Assembly: GCA_945787595.1 (NCBI GenBank)
Contig: CALZJV010000356.1
Span: 1 to 10,979, forward strand
Reading direction: 5' to 3'
Source: an uncultured Desulfobacterales bacterium
GTDB taxonomy: Bacteria; Desulfobacterota; Desulfobacteria; Desulfobacterales; JAFDCJ01
DNA: 10,979 bases
Numbering within the stretch: position 1 is the stretch's first letter; every line of letters begins with the position of its first letter. The translations under genes were made by a program, and so were the position numbers. The notes below the pieces were generated by a model. That model had not been told where the DNA came from, did no database searches, and saw only the letters and a program-made list of their open reading frames with translations. Shown here piece after piece: positions 1-6,252 of this stretch.

Positions 1-526
1 TAACATTCCCCGGCGGACAATATAAAATTGCGTGGTCGGCTGCCTGGAGCATGGTGATGTCATTATAGGAGTCGCCGATGGCGATCACTCTGTAATTCAG
101 AGTTTTCAGTGCAAGAGCGACCTTTTTTTTGCCATCGGGCTGACGAAGGTTGTATCCGCCAATGGAACCGTCCGCCGCAACGCTCAGGGTATTGCAAAAA
201 AGTGTCGGTCGGCCAAGTTTTTCCATTAAAGGTCCGGCAAATTCAACATAGGTGTCGGAAACAATAATGACCTGCATCATTGATCTGAGCCAGTCTAAAA
301 ACTCGAGGGCACCCTCCAGCGGTTCCATTTTGGCGATGACCGCCTGGATATCATCTAGCTTAAGACTGTTCTCATTTAAAATAGCCAGGCGTCTTTTCAT
401 CAGAACATCATAGTCGGATATGTCCCTGGTTGTCAGTCTGAGTTCCTCAATACCAGTAATTTCAGCGAAATTGATCCAAATTTCAGGAGTAAAAATGCCT
501 TCTAAGTCCGCGCAAACAATATCCAT
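1..526 (-). CDS. thrH: ThrH: phosphoserine phosphatase / homoserine phosphotransferase (partial, C-terminus off the window)
   Basis: I translated the minus strand from ATG at 526-524; 175 codons are visible and the frame runs open off the left edge. The protein is a HAD-superfamily enzyme of the ThrH type, known to hydrolyse phosphoserine and to pass its phosphate to homoserine. Visible motifs are the nucleophile motif D7-L-E9-G (the Asp-x-Glu form characteristic of ThrH), motif II S90-D-T, a Lys cluster near 133-135 and the metal-binding GDSYNDITM at 151-159. Much of the chain matches my memory of Pseudomonas aeruginosa ThrH, for example PEIWINFAE, TTRDISDYDVLMKRRL and PLEGALEFLDWLR. Family members are about 205 residues, so roughly 30 are missing. 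The RBS is weak (AAAGGAA lies about 12 bases upstream). It follows hom on the same strand after a 280-bp repeat-bearing gap, so it may be separately transcribed. Confidence 0.92.
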   Translation of the reverse strand, partial: MDIVCADLEGIFTPEIWINFAEITGIEELRLTTRDISDYDVLMKRRLAILNENSLKLDDIQAVIAKMEPLEGALEFLDWLRSMMQVIIVSDTYVEFAGPLMEKLGRPTLFCNTLSVAADGSIGGYNLRQPDGKKKVALALKTLNYRVIAIGDSYNDITMLQAADHAILYCPPGNV

Positions 527-558
527 AACGATTCGATAATTCCTTTCTTAACACCCAG

Positions 559-575
559 CCCGGATAAACCGGAAA
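559..575. repeat. 17-base repeat CCCGGATAAACCGGAAA (copy 1)
   Basis: The same 17 bases occur at 10880-10896. The core CCGG-ATAAA-CCGG is a short palindrome. Both copies are just outside genes and next to other repeat words, so they are probably members of a dispersed intergenic family. Confidence 0.75.
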
Positions 576-581
576 AATTGC

Positions 582-603
582 CACAAAAGCACAAAGACAC
601 AAA
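582..603. repeat. Short tandem run of CACAAA-type units
   Basis: Units CACAAAAG, CACAAAGA and CACAAA follow one another with a period of about 8 bases. They resemble the 9-base units at 4606-4641. No function can be read from the sequence. Confidence 0.5.
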
Positions 604-671
604 CCAGGACTTCGGGTCTTTAATGCCTTCTTTGTCCTTAACCCTCTTATGAAACTGGTACCATTCATTTA

Positions 672-744
672 GACAGGATTTACAGGATTATCAGGATATT
701 TTTTCTTAGTATTTCTATATCCTGTCCATCCTGTCGATCCTGTC
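672..744. repeat. Long imperfect inverted repeat built of CAGGAT units
   Basis: Left arm 672-699 and right arm 717-744 are each 28 bases and match at 23 of 28 positions when one is reverse-complemented; the loop is 17 bases. Each arm consists of three CAGGAT units about 10 bases apart. It lies 63 bases past the hom stop codon and could fold in the hom transcript. It lacks a clean U-tract, so I call it a repeat hairpin and not an intrinsic terminator. The unit type is familiar from intergenic repeats of deltaproteobacteria and other phyla. Confidence 0.8.
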
Positions 745-806
745 AGAAAAATAGACTTGCATGTCCGGCGGCGGGGCTGAACGTTGAACCCTGAACCTGT
801 GAACGG

Positions 807-2120
807 TTAATCCAGCTCTTCATTCTCAATTCGGATGAGAACCGCTTCACTGCTGACGACATCTAGCGCGTTAATTTCGTTTAAGGCACACTTTACGTCG
901 GCCTCCCTTGCCCGATGAGAGAGCATGACCAAGGGAACGGCCCCATTCATTTTACGGCCTTTTTGGTGGACGGACTGGAGGCTGATCCCATATTTACCGA
1001 TAATCCCAGATATGGTTGAAAGAACTCCGGGACGGTCAAGGGCAGAAAACCTGAGATAATAATGAGTTATAAGATCATCGATGGGTAGAATCGGTATCTT
1101 ACGGATGTTTTCCCGCTGGTAGGAAAGCGCAGGGACTCTGCGGACGGTGCCGGATAATATATTTCGTGCAATATCGACAATATCACTGAGGACAGCGCTG
1201 GCGGTGGGCATCATGCCGGCTCCGTGTCCATAAAGCATTATGTCTCCCACAGCATCTGCTGAAACCGTAATCGCATTAACAGTACCTTTGATAGAAGCCA
1301 GAATGTTGTCAAACGGTATCATTGTGGGATGAACCCGGGCCTCAACCCTGTCATTTTCCATTTTGCTGATTGCCAGCAGCTTGATCCGGTAACCGAACTG
1401 TTCGGCAAATTCGATATCCAGTGGTGTGATTCTGGAAATTCCCTCTACGAAAACATCTTTTAAATTAATTTCCATGCCGTAGGCCAGGGCCGTTAATATC
1501 GCAATTTTATGGGCGGTGTCGAAGCCTCCGACATCCAGGGTCGGATCGGCTTCGGCATATCCATGTTTTTGGGCTTCAGCCAGTGCTTCCTGAAAGGTAA
1601 TTCCTTCTTCCGCGATTTTGGATAAGATGTAGTTGCAAGTGCCGTTCAGAATGCCGGTCATTGCGTTGATATGATTGGCCACCAAAGATTCCCGCATGGA
1701 TTTTATGGTCGGCATGCACCCGCCAACACTGGCCTCAAAAGCCAGGTCGACACCCTTTTTCTCGGCTGCCGCGAACAATTCATTGCCGTGGCCTGCCAGA
1801 AGGGCTTTATTGGCGGTGACAATATGCTTTCCATTCTCAATGGTTTTTAGTATAAGGTTTTTGGCAATACCCTCTCCGCCGATCATTTCAATCACAATAT
1901 CAATGTCTGGATCATTGACGACTTTCTGGGCATCTTTTATAAGAACACCATTCGGAATGCGGATACCCCTATCAGTCTCTGTGTCAATGTCGGCAATCCA
2001 TTTCAAATTCAACTGGGCTCCCACCCGGGCGGTGAGAATTTCTTTGTTTTCAATGAGCAATTTTGCTACACCGGTGCCGACCGTGCCGCAACCGAGCAGG
2101 CCGATTTTGATTTCTCTCAT
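807..2120 (-). CDS. hom: Homoserine dehydrogenase with C-terminal ACT domain
   Basis: The enzyme reduces aspartate semialdehyde to homoserine with NAD(P)H, at the branch to threonine and methionine. With the start chosen here it is 437 residues, a normal family length. It begins with a Rossmann fold (GLLGCGTVGTG, 7-17). Next are TANKAL (K105) and the signature GILNGTCNYILSKI (156-169). HGYAEADP then leads into GGFDTAHK, where E190, D201 and K205 keep the spacing of the yeast catalytic residues E208, D219 and K223. An ACT domain lies at about 353-430 (HYYLRFSALDRPGVLS), the usual site of threonine feedback. The frame stays open to an ATG at 2225. I prefer ATG 2120-2118 because AAGGAG lies at 2138-2133, the protein then aligns from its first residue, and a strong promoter (-10 at 2160-2155) overlaps the alternative upstream ATG at 2156. 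It is divergent from purM; thrH is downstream on the same strand. Confidence 0.97.
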   Translation of the reverse strand: MREIKIGLLGCGTVGTGVAKLLIENKEILTARVGAQLNLKWIADIDTETDRGIRIPNGVLIKDAQKVVNDPDIDIVIEMIGGEGIAKNLILKTIENGKHIVTANKALLAGHGNELFAAAEKKGVDLAFEASVGGCMPTIKSMRESLVANHINAMTGILNGTCNYILSKIAEEGITFQEALAEAQKHGYAEADPTLDVGGFDTAHKIAILTALAYGMEINLKDVFVEGISRITPLDIEFAEQFGYRIKLLAISKMENDRVEARVHPTMIPFDNILASIKGTVNAITVSADAVGDIMLYGHGAGMMPTASAVLSDIVDIARNILSGTVRRVPALSYQRENIRKIPILPIDDLITHYYLRFSALDRPGVLSTISGIIGKYGISLQSVHQKGRKMNGAVPLVMLSHRAREADVKCALNEINALDVVSSEAVLIRIENEELD

Positions 2121-2154
2121 GCTTTTTTCTAACTCCTTCAAAAAGAATTTATCC

Positions 2155-2183
2155 ATAATACAACCCCAATGAGGGGAAGTCAA
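2155..2183 (-). promoter_or_regulatory. Sigma-70 promoter of hom
   Basis: On the minus strand there is TTGACT (2183-2178), a 17-base spacer and TATTAT (2160-2155). This is close to consensus, with transcription expected to start near 2148. The spacer contains CCCC-AATGA-GGGG (2164-2176), a small inverted repeat that could be an operator. The position excludes the upstream in-frame ATG codons as translation starts. Confidence 0.7.
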
Positions 2184-2198
2184 AAAATTGTTTTGACT
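2178..2198. promoter_or_regulatory. Perfect inverted repeat joining the two divergent -35 boxes
   Basis: AGTCAAAA-AATTG-TTTTGACT is an 8-base perfect inverted repeat with a 5-base centre. Its outer ends are the TTGACT -35 boxes of the hom promoter (minus) and of a weaker candidate purM promoter (plus; TTGACT 2193-2198, TAATTT 2216-2221, spacer 17). A dimeric regulator bound here would affect both genes. The operator role is inferred. Confidence 0.45.
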
Positions 2199-2265
2199 TT
2201 TAAGCCGAATAAGTTTAATTTTCAAGGACTTTTATTTGGCCAACAATCATTGACGGGAGATGAGC

Positions 2266-3309
2266 ATGACCGACTCTTTAACCTATGCGGACGCCGGCGT
2301 TGATATTGATAAGGCCGACAAGCTGGTCGGCACAATCAGTGAAATTGCTAAACAAACTCCCCGGATGGGAGTCATTGGTGAGATCGGCGGTTTTGGCGGG
2401 CTTTTTTCACCAAACCTCGCCAATCTTGACAGACCTGTGCTTGTCAGTTCCACGGATGGCGTTGGCACAAAACTTAAAATTGCTTTTATGCTCGATAAAC
2501 ACGATACCGTCGGTATTGATTTGGTGGCTATGAGTGTCAACGACATCATCGTTCAGGGCGCGAAACCGCTTTTTTTTCTGGACTATCTCTCCATGGGACA
2601 GCTGGACCGTCAGCAGGCGATCAGCATTATCAGCGGAGTAGGTGAGGGCTGCCGACAGGCAAAATGCGCTTTGCTCGGTGGTGAAACCGCAGAAATGCCC
2701 GGGTTTTATCAGGACAATGAGTATGATTTGGCCGGCTTTGCGGTCGGTATCGTTGATAACAGTAAAATTATTGATGGTACCGACATTCGAGTCGGCCATC
2801 GGCTCATTGGCATTGCTTCGAGCGGATTACACAGCAACGGATATTCCCTGGTACGCAAAATCTGTTTTGAAACACTTAAGCTAAAGGTCGATGATTATGT
2901 GCCGGAACTCGGCAAAACCCTTGGTGAAGAGCTGCTCATTCCCACCAGGATCTATGTTGAACCCATTTTAAGTATTTTAAAAGATTTACCGATTCACGGA
3001 CTTGCACACATCACCGGCGGCGGAATTTCAGAGAACATTCTTCGCATTGTGCCCAAAGCCTGCAATATAAGGATCCAAACCGAGATCTGGGATGTACCGC
3101 CTATCTTTTCATTTTTGCAACAGGCAGGAAATATAACAAAAAAGGAAATGAGACGCACCTTTAACAACGGTATCGGTATGATTGCCATCGTTCCCGCAGA
3201 TTCAGCCCCGGATGTTTTACAACGATTGGAAGCTATGAACGAAAAGGCTTATTTAATCGGAGAAGTTCTGGCATGCAGGGATTCCAGCAGCCAAATCATA
3301 TGGGAGTAA
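2266..3309 (+). CDS. purM: Phosphoribosylformylglycinamidine cyclo-ligase (AIR synthetase)
   Basis: PurM closes the imidazole ring in purine synthesis, turning FGAM into AIR with ATP in the cytosol. From ATG 2266 the protein is 347 residues, typical for the family. Motifs in order: GVIGEIGGFGGLF (35-47), STDGVGTKLK (62-71), the core DLVAMSVNDIIVQGAKPLFFLDYL (85-108, listed as landmarks), LLGGETAEMPGFY (136-148), SSGLHSNGYSLVRK (185-198), HITGGGISENILRIVP (248-263) and FNNGIGM (299-305). These cover the ATP/substrate-binding AIRS N-domain and the C-domain. An ATG at 2260 is also in frame, but GGGAG (2255-2259) touches it and sits 6 bases before the ATG at 2266, so 2266 is the better start. It is divergent from hom. 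The next gene, tsaD, is about 300 bases away across a repeat, so purM is probably transcribed alone. Confidence 0.97.
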   Translation: MTDSLTYADAGVDIDKADKLVGTISEIAKQTPRMGVIGEIGGFGGLFSPNLANLDRPVLVSSTDGVGTKLKIAFMLDKHDTVGIDLVAMSVNDIIVQGAKPLFFLDYLSMGQLDRQQAISIISGVGEGCRQAKCALLGGETAEMPGFYQDNEYDLAGFAVGIVDNSKIIDGTDIRVGHRLIGIASSGLHSNGYSLVRKICFETLKLKVDDYVPELGKTLGEELLIPTRIYVEPILSILKDLPIHGLAHITGGGISENILRIVPKACNIRIQTEIWDVPPIFSFLQQAGNITKKEMRRTFNNGIGMIAIVPADSAPDVLQRLEAMNEKAYLIGEVLACRDSSSQIIWE

Positions 3310-3611
3310 TTGTGCAAAAGCATCAAAATATAAGCACCACTGAAAATTCAGCAGTACGGAAGATCTTCCTGCGGCTTTCTGAGTTTATGGATTGGATTGC
3401 CAAAGGAAGCGACGGGAATATGCCTTGTGCCGGCTGAGGCGCTAGTGAAGCAGGCACCAGGAGGGTACCAAGAAAAGATGATTGAATATTTTCGAATGAA
3501 TATTTAATATTTGTGGATGTCGCTCTCCGAGGCGTAGGCGCTACAACCCCTACGAGCCGGAGGCTTCGCTCCTTCATCTTTATGGTCTTTTAAATCTTCA
3601 ATCTTCAATCT
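3310..3611. repeat. Repeat-rich gap between purM and tsaD
   Basis: No credible gene was found. The gap contains an AAGCACCA word (3332-3339), shared with gaps further right, and AT-rich AATATT repeats around 3485-3512. It also has an imperfect hairpin (CTCCG 3525-3529 with CGGAG 3558-3562; CGTAGG 3533-3538 with CCTACG 3549-3554) and a run of ATCTTCA units (3594-3611). That last run enters the tsaD reading frame exactly where the gene should begin. An open frame on the minus strand (3323-3577) is low-complexity repeat translation and I do not call it a gene. Confidence 0.6.
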
Positions 3612-3635
3612 TCCTGCGATGAAACCGCTGCCGCA

Positions 3636-4583
3636 GTGGTCAAGGAGGGAACCACGATTACGTCATCGGTGGTTGCTTCCCAGATAGAGATACACCACCG
3701 TTTTGGCGGAGTGGTGCCTGAGCTGGCATCCAGAAAACATATTGAAGCCATTGTGCCGGTTGTTGGCCAAACTCTAAATAAAGCCGATTTGACTCTAAAG
3801 GATATTGACGCCATTGCCGTTACCCGGGGGCCAGGACTGGTTGGTGCACTGCTGGTGGGTTTTGCATTTGCCAAGGCTTGTGCATATGCATTGGACATTC
3901 CGTGGGTGGGGGTGAATCATCTGGAAGGCCATATCAACTCTGTTTTTCTAGAGGCCGATCCGCCTTCGTTTCCATTTGTCGCACTACTGGTATCCGGAGG
4001 GCACACGAGCATTTACCATGTCACTTCTCACACCACCATGGAACTGATGGGTCAAACCCGTGATGATGCCGCCGGAGAAGCCTTCGACAAAGTTGCCAAG
4101 ATGCTTGAATTGGGCTATCCGGGCGGCGTCGTCATCGACCGGATCTCGCGTTCCGGGGATTCTGACAGGATAAAATTTCCGCGATCATACCTGGACAAGT
4201 CCGGTTTCGATTTCAGCTTCAGTGGCCTTAAAACAGCTGTTAATCGCTATATCATCAATCACAAGGATCACATTAAAGATCAAATACCGGATATTGCTGC
4301 CGGATTTCAGGAAGCCGTCATGGATGTTCTTTGCTACAAAATTATTCGTGCGGCTAGGCGAGAAGGTTGTGACCATATTGCCCTCGTAGGTGGTGTGGCT
4401 GCAAACAGCCGGTTAAGGGAAAAACTCAGGTCCGATGCTCAGAAAAAAGGAATCTGCGTTCATATTCCTTCGTCGCATCTGTGCGGAGACAATGCGGCCA
4501 TGATTGCTGGGATAGGGTTTCACTACTTAAAAGCCGGGATCGTCTCGGATTTGCATGATGATGTTTTTTCGAGGAATCGGTAA
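3636..4583 (+). CDS. tsaD: TsaD, tRNA t6A threonylcarbamoyltransferase, lacking its normal N-terminus
   Basis: TsaD (Kae1/YgjD family) transfers threonylcarbamoyl from TC-AMP to A37 of ANN-decoding tRNAs, working with TsaB and TsaE. Motifs, counted from GTG 3636, include FGGVVPELASRKH (23-35), GPGLVGALLVG (65-75), the metal-binding HLEGH (95-99), VALLVSGGHTS (115-125), DDAAGEAFDKVAK (143-155), FDFSFSGLKT (191-200), GGVAANSRL (252-260) and CGDNAAMI (283-290; D285 metal ligand). Homology continues upstream to 3612 (SCDETAAA), but an in-frame TAA sits at 3591-3593. Between them the sequence reads ATCTTCA repeat units instead of the expected MxILGIET. No RBS precedes GTG 3636. The catalytic body is complete (about 332 residues incl. 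missing part). The true start is lost by insertion, deletion or misassembly; 3636 is only the first usable start codon. Confidence 0.88.
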   Translation: MVKEGTTITSSVVASQIEIHHRFGGVVPELASRKHIEAIVPVVGQTLNKADLTLKDIDAIAVTRGPGLVGALLVGFAFAKACAYALDIPWVGVNHLEGHINSVFLEADPPSFPFVALLVSGGHTSIYHVTSHTTMELMGQTRDDAAGEAFDKVAKMLELGYPGGVVIDRISRSGDSDRIKFPRSYLDKSGFDFSFSGLKTAVNRYIINHKDHIKDQIPDIAAGFQEAVMDVLCYKIIRAARREGCDHIALVGGVAANSRLREKLRSDAQKKGICVHIPSSHLCGDNAAMIAGIGFHYLKAGIVSDLHDDVFSRNR

Positions 4584-4605
4584 TTTACAGTTTGATTTTT
4601 TTAAC

Positions 4606-4641
4606 CACGAAATACACGAAATACACAAAACACACAAAATA
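4606..4641. repeat. Four 9-base tandem units (CACGAAATA type)
   Basis: The units are CACGAAATA, CACGAAATA, CACAAAACA and CACAAAATA, end to end. They fill the 87-base gap between the convergent tsaD and nagZ stop codons. The gap has no clear intrinsic terminator for either gene. Confidence 0.75.
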
Positions 4642-4670
4642 TTTATTGATCTATTACATTCAAAAAAGAT

Positions 4671-5669
4671 CTATAAGTATCTATTTTTCAATTTCATAAT
4701 TCTTTTTACAGACTCAATCCCTTTTGCCGCCATGTCAGCGGAGCCTTTAATCCCCTGTAAAAGTTCTTTATAGGCGATCTCAATATTCGGCCCTTTATGG
4801 CATATAAGAACGAGATCGATTTCGGCGGCAAGTATCCGCTGGATCGCTGTCTGAATATCGTAATGTTTGACGATGGCGCCCATGTCAAGATCGTCAGTCA
4901 ACACCAGGCCGTCAAATCCCATTTCCTCTCTCAAGAGGGACTTCGCAATTTTATCAGACAAACTGGCCGGCCATAGGGGATCAAGTTTTGTATAAAATAT
5001 ATGCGACAGCATCACACCGGATACTCCGTGCTGAATGGCGGCTTTAAAGGGGATTAGATCAATTTGTTCAATGGCGGACATGTCATCATCAAGCATTGGG
5101 AGATCCATATGGGAGTCCAGTATCGTCCGGCCGATTCCGGGGAAATGCTTGGCGACGGCTATGATGCTGTTGTGCTGTAAATGTTCGATGACTTTGACCC
5201 CCAGTCGTGCGACCCAGGCCGGATTACCGCCAAATGCCCTTTTTGCCATGATACTGTTAATTTCCTCCGGCGCAACATCCATGACCGGAGCCATATTCAT
5301 ATTGATACCGACCTGGGCTAACTCGGCGGCCGTTACCTTGGCAAAATGTATGGCATCTTCTTCGGTTTCCATATGAGGATTGCCGGGAAATTGTGTAAAG
5401 GGTTCTTTGAGTCTGGTTACCTGCCCGCCTTCCTGATCTACGGCAATGAACAATGGAGGTTGCCCACACAAGCGGGCATAATTCTGAATCTCTTCGCATA
5501 AAGGCTTTATTTGTTCCGGTGTTTCTAGGTTTCGCGAAAACAGAATAATGCCTCCGGTTTTGAGGCGATTGATTAAAAATTTAAGGTCCGCATTGAGTGT
5601 GGTTCCGTCAAATCCGGCCATCAGCCGCTGTCCGGCCAATTGTTCATTTGAGAAGGCAGTTGCCGTCAT
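4671..5669 (-). CDS. nagZ: Beta-N-acetylhexosaminidase, glycoside hydrolase family 3 (NagZ type)
   Basis: NagZ removes N-acetylglucosamine from anhydromuropeptides during peptidoglycan recycling. No signal peptide is visible, so a cytosolic enzyme is expected. It has 332 residues, the single (beta/alpha)8-like domain size of bacterial NagZ. Motifs: FIAVDQEGGQVTRL (74-87), MAPVMDV (126-132), AVAKHFPGIGRTILDSH (171-187) and LVLTDDLDMGAI (255-266). D259 is the expected nucleophile and D185/H187 the Asp-His dyad of this family. The usual PGHG reads PGIG, a substitution I believe occurs in other deltaproteobacterial copies. ATG 5669 has GGGAA eight bases upstream. The gene is convergent with tsaD and insulated from upstream transcription by a terminator at 5731-5765. 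Confidence 0.93.
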   Translation of the reverse strand: MTATAFSNEQLAGQRLMAGFDGTTLNADLKFLINRLKTGGIILFSRNLETPEQIKPLCEEIQNYARLCGQPPLFIAVDQEGGQVTRLKEPFTQFPGNPHMETEEDAIHFAKVTAAELAQVGINMNMAPVMDVAPEEINSIMAKRAFGGNPAWVARLGVKVIEHLQHNSIIAVAKHFPGIGRTILDSHMDLPMLDDDMSAIEQIDLIPFKAAIQHGVSGVMLSHIFYTKLDPLWPASLSDKIAKSLLREEMGFDGLVLTDDLDMGAIVKHYDIQTAIQRILAAEIDLVLICHKGPNIEIAYKELLQGIKGSADMAAKGIESVKRIMKLKNRYL

Positions 5670-5730
5670 TTACTTGGTTCCCATGTGACATTTCAAAATT
5701 ATTCTTCTTTATTTGGATCTAATTTGGCAT

Positions 5731-5765
5731 AAAAAAAGAGCAAAGTCAATTTTGGACTCTGCTCT
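5731..5765 (-). terminator. Intrinsic terminator (minus strand)
   Basis: Read on the minus strand, an 11-base stem AGAGCAGAGTC (5765-5755) pairs with GACTTTGCTCT (5747-5737) with one mismatch across a 7-base loop. It is followed directly by seven T residues (5737-5731). This is a textbook intrinsic terminator. It ends transcription coming from the right about 60 bases before the nagZ start, so it serves either the candidate small RNA or the small gene at 6253-6492. Confidence 0.8.
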
Positions 5766-6068
5766 TCATGGATCTTCCTGGAATGCATTGATGGTTAAAT
5801 TCCAGGCTTATGTTCAGTTCGGTTGAGCCGGCACTCCGGTTGATTGAGTGTGGAGTCGTCCGAATCTGCTATGCGTCGATATATACTGCCAGTCAGTGCA
5901 TATCAAAGGCCATTATGTTTTCAGTTTCTGGCCTTATATTTCGTAAAAAGGCTACCCTAAATGCCGTTGTTCTCGTGTGGTATCTTCTCAATATGTTTTT
6001 GGGAAGTCCGTCAGAAAAGATGCACGCACATCCGAGAAGCCGTTTTTATTGATTTGCATATTTTAACC
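5731..6068 (-). ncRNA. Candidate structured small RNA, about 340 nt
   Basis: The unit runs from a sigma-54-like promoter to the intrinsic terminator with no substantial ORF between. Perfect inverted repeats along it are GAGAAG/CTTCTC (6039-6034 with 5989-5984), AAGGCCA/TGGCCTT (5935-5929 with 5912-5906, 16-base loop) and CCTGGAAT/ATTCCAGG (5806-5799 with 5784-5777, 14-base loop), then the terminator stem. I do not recognise it as tmRNA, RNase P, SRP or 6S RNA. A 23-codon ORF (6059-5988, beginning MQINKNGFSD) has AAGG seven bases upstream, so a short peptide is an alternative. It could also be only the 3' tail of the gene at 6253-6492. Confidence 0.33.
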
Positions 6069-6079
6069 TTATTTTCTTT

Positions 6080-6096
6080 TCAATTTTTGTGCCAAA
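6080..6096 (-). promoter_or_regulatory. Sigma-54-like (-24/-12) promoter
   Basis: On the minus strand TTTGGCACAAAAATTGA has the GG (6093-6092) and TGGCAC block of the -24 element. Exactly 10 bases later comes GA (6081-6080) where consensus has GC. Transcription would begin near 6068. The spacing is right and one key base is off, so the call is moderate. No enhancer-binding protein gene is in the window. Confidence 0.4.
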
Positions 6097-6252
6097 CTGA
6101 CTATAATTAAAATTAACAAATAAAAACAGATGGTTAAATCTTAATTTGTGAGTCGGAGACACTATCAGTTGGAAGAAACCGTCAATTTTCCGACTTCCAT
6201 TTTAATCAATTCTATAACATCGAAGCGAATACTTGTAATTTCCTATCTCTCT

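Larger units (their letters stand above)
527..806. other. Gene-free, repeat-bearing gap between hom and thrH
   Basis: No credible gene was found in these 280 bases. The gap holds, in order, a 17-base word shared with the right end of the window (559-575), a run of CACAAA-type units about 8 bases apart (582-603) and a long imperfect hairpin (672-744). A promoter for thrH should lie here, but I could not pick a convincing one. Confidence 0.6.
5670..6252. other. 583-base gap without a convincing protein gene; structured
   Basis: An open plus-strand frame at 5810-6052 has no RBS and no recognisable protein features, so I leave it out. The minus strand shows several inverted repeats, an intrinsic terminator and a sigma-54-like promoter, listed separately. 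Positions 6100-6250 are AT-rich and otherwise featureless. Confidence 0.55.

Noticed and set aside
2121..2225. Longer N-terminus for homoserine dehydrogenase (ATG at 2225 or 2156)
   Set aside because: The added residues do not belong to the family, and the hom promoter lies over this stretch. ATG 2120 has the better RBS.
3323..3577. Minus-strand open frame of 84 residues between purM and tsaD
   Set aside because: It is a translation of the repeat and palindrome sequence, of a kind that recurs wherever the repeat is present; no RBS-backed start and no domain.
5810..6052. Plus-strand open frame of 80 residues
   Set aside because: No RBS, no recognisable motif, and it runs antisense through the hairpins and terminator of the candidate RNA.
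6101..6107. Plus-strand TATAAT at 6102-6107 as a promoter
   Set aside because: The hexamer at -35 (TTCAAT) is poor and no gene follows on that strand.
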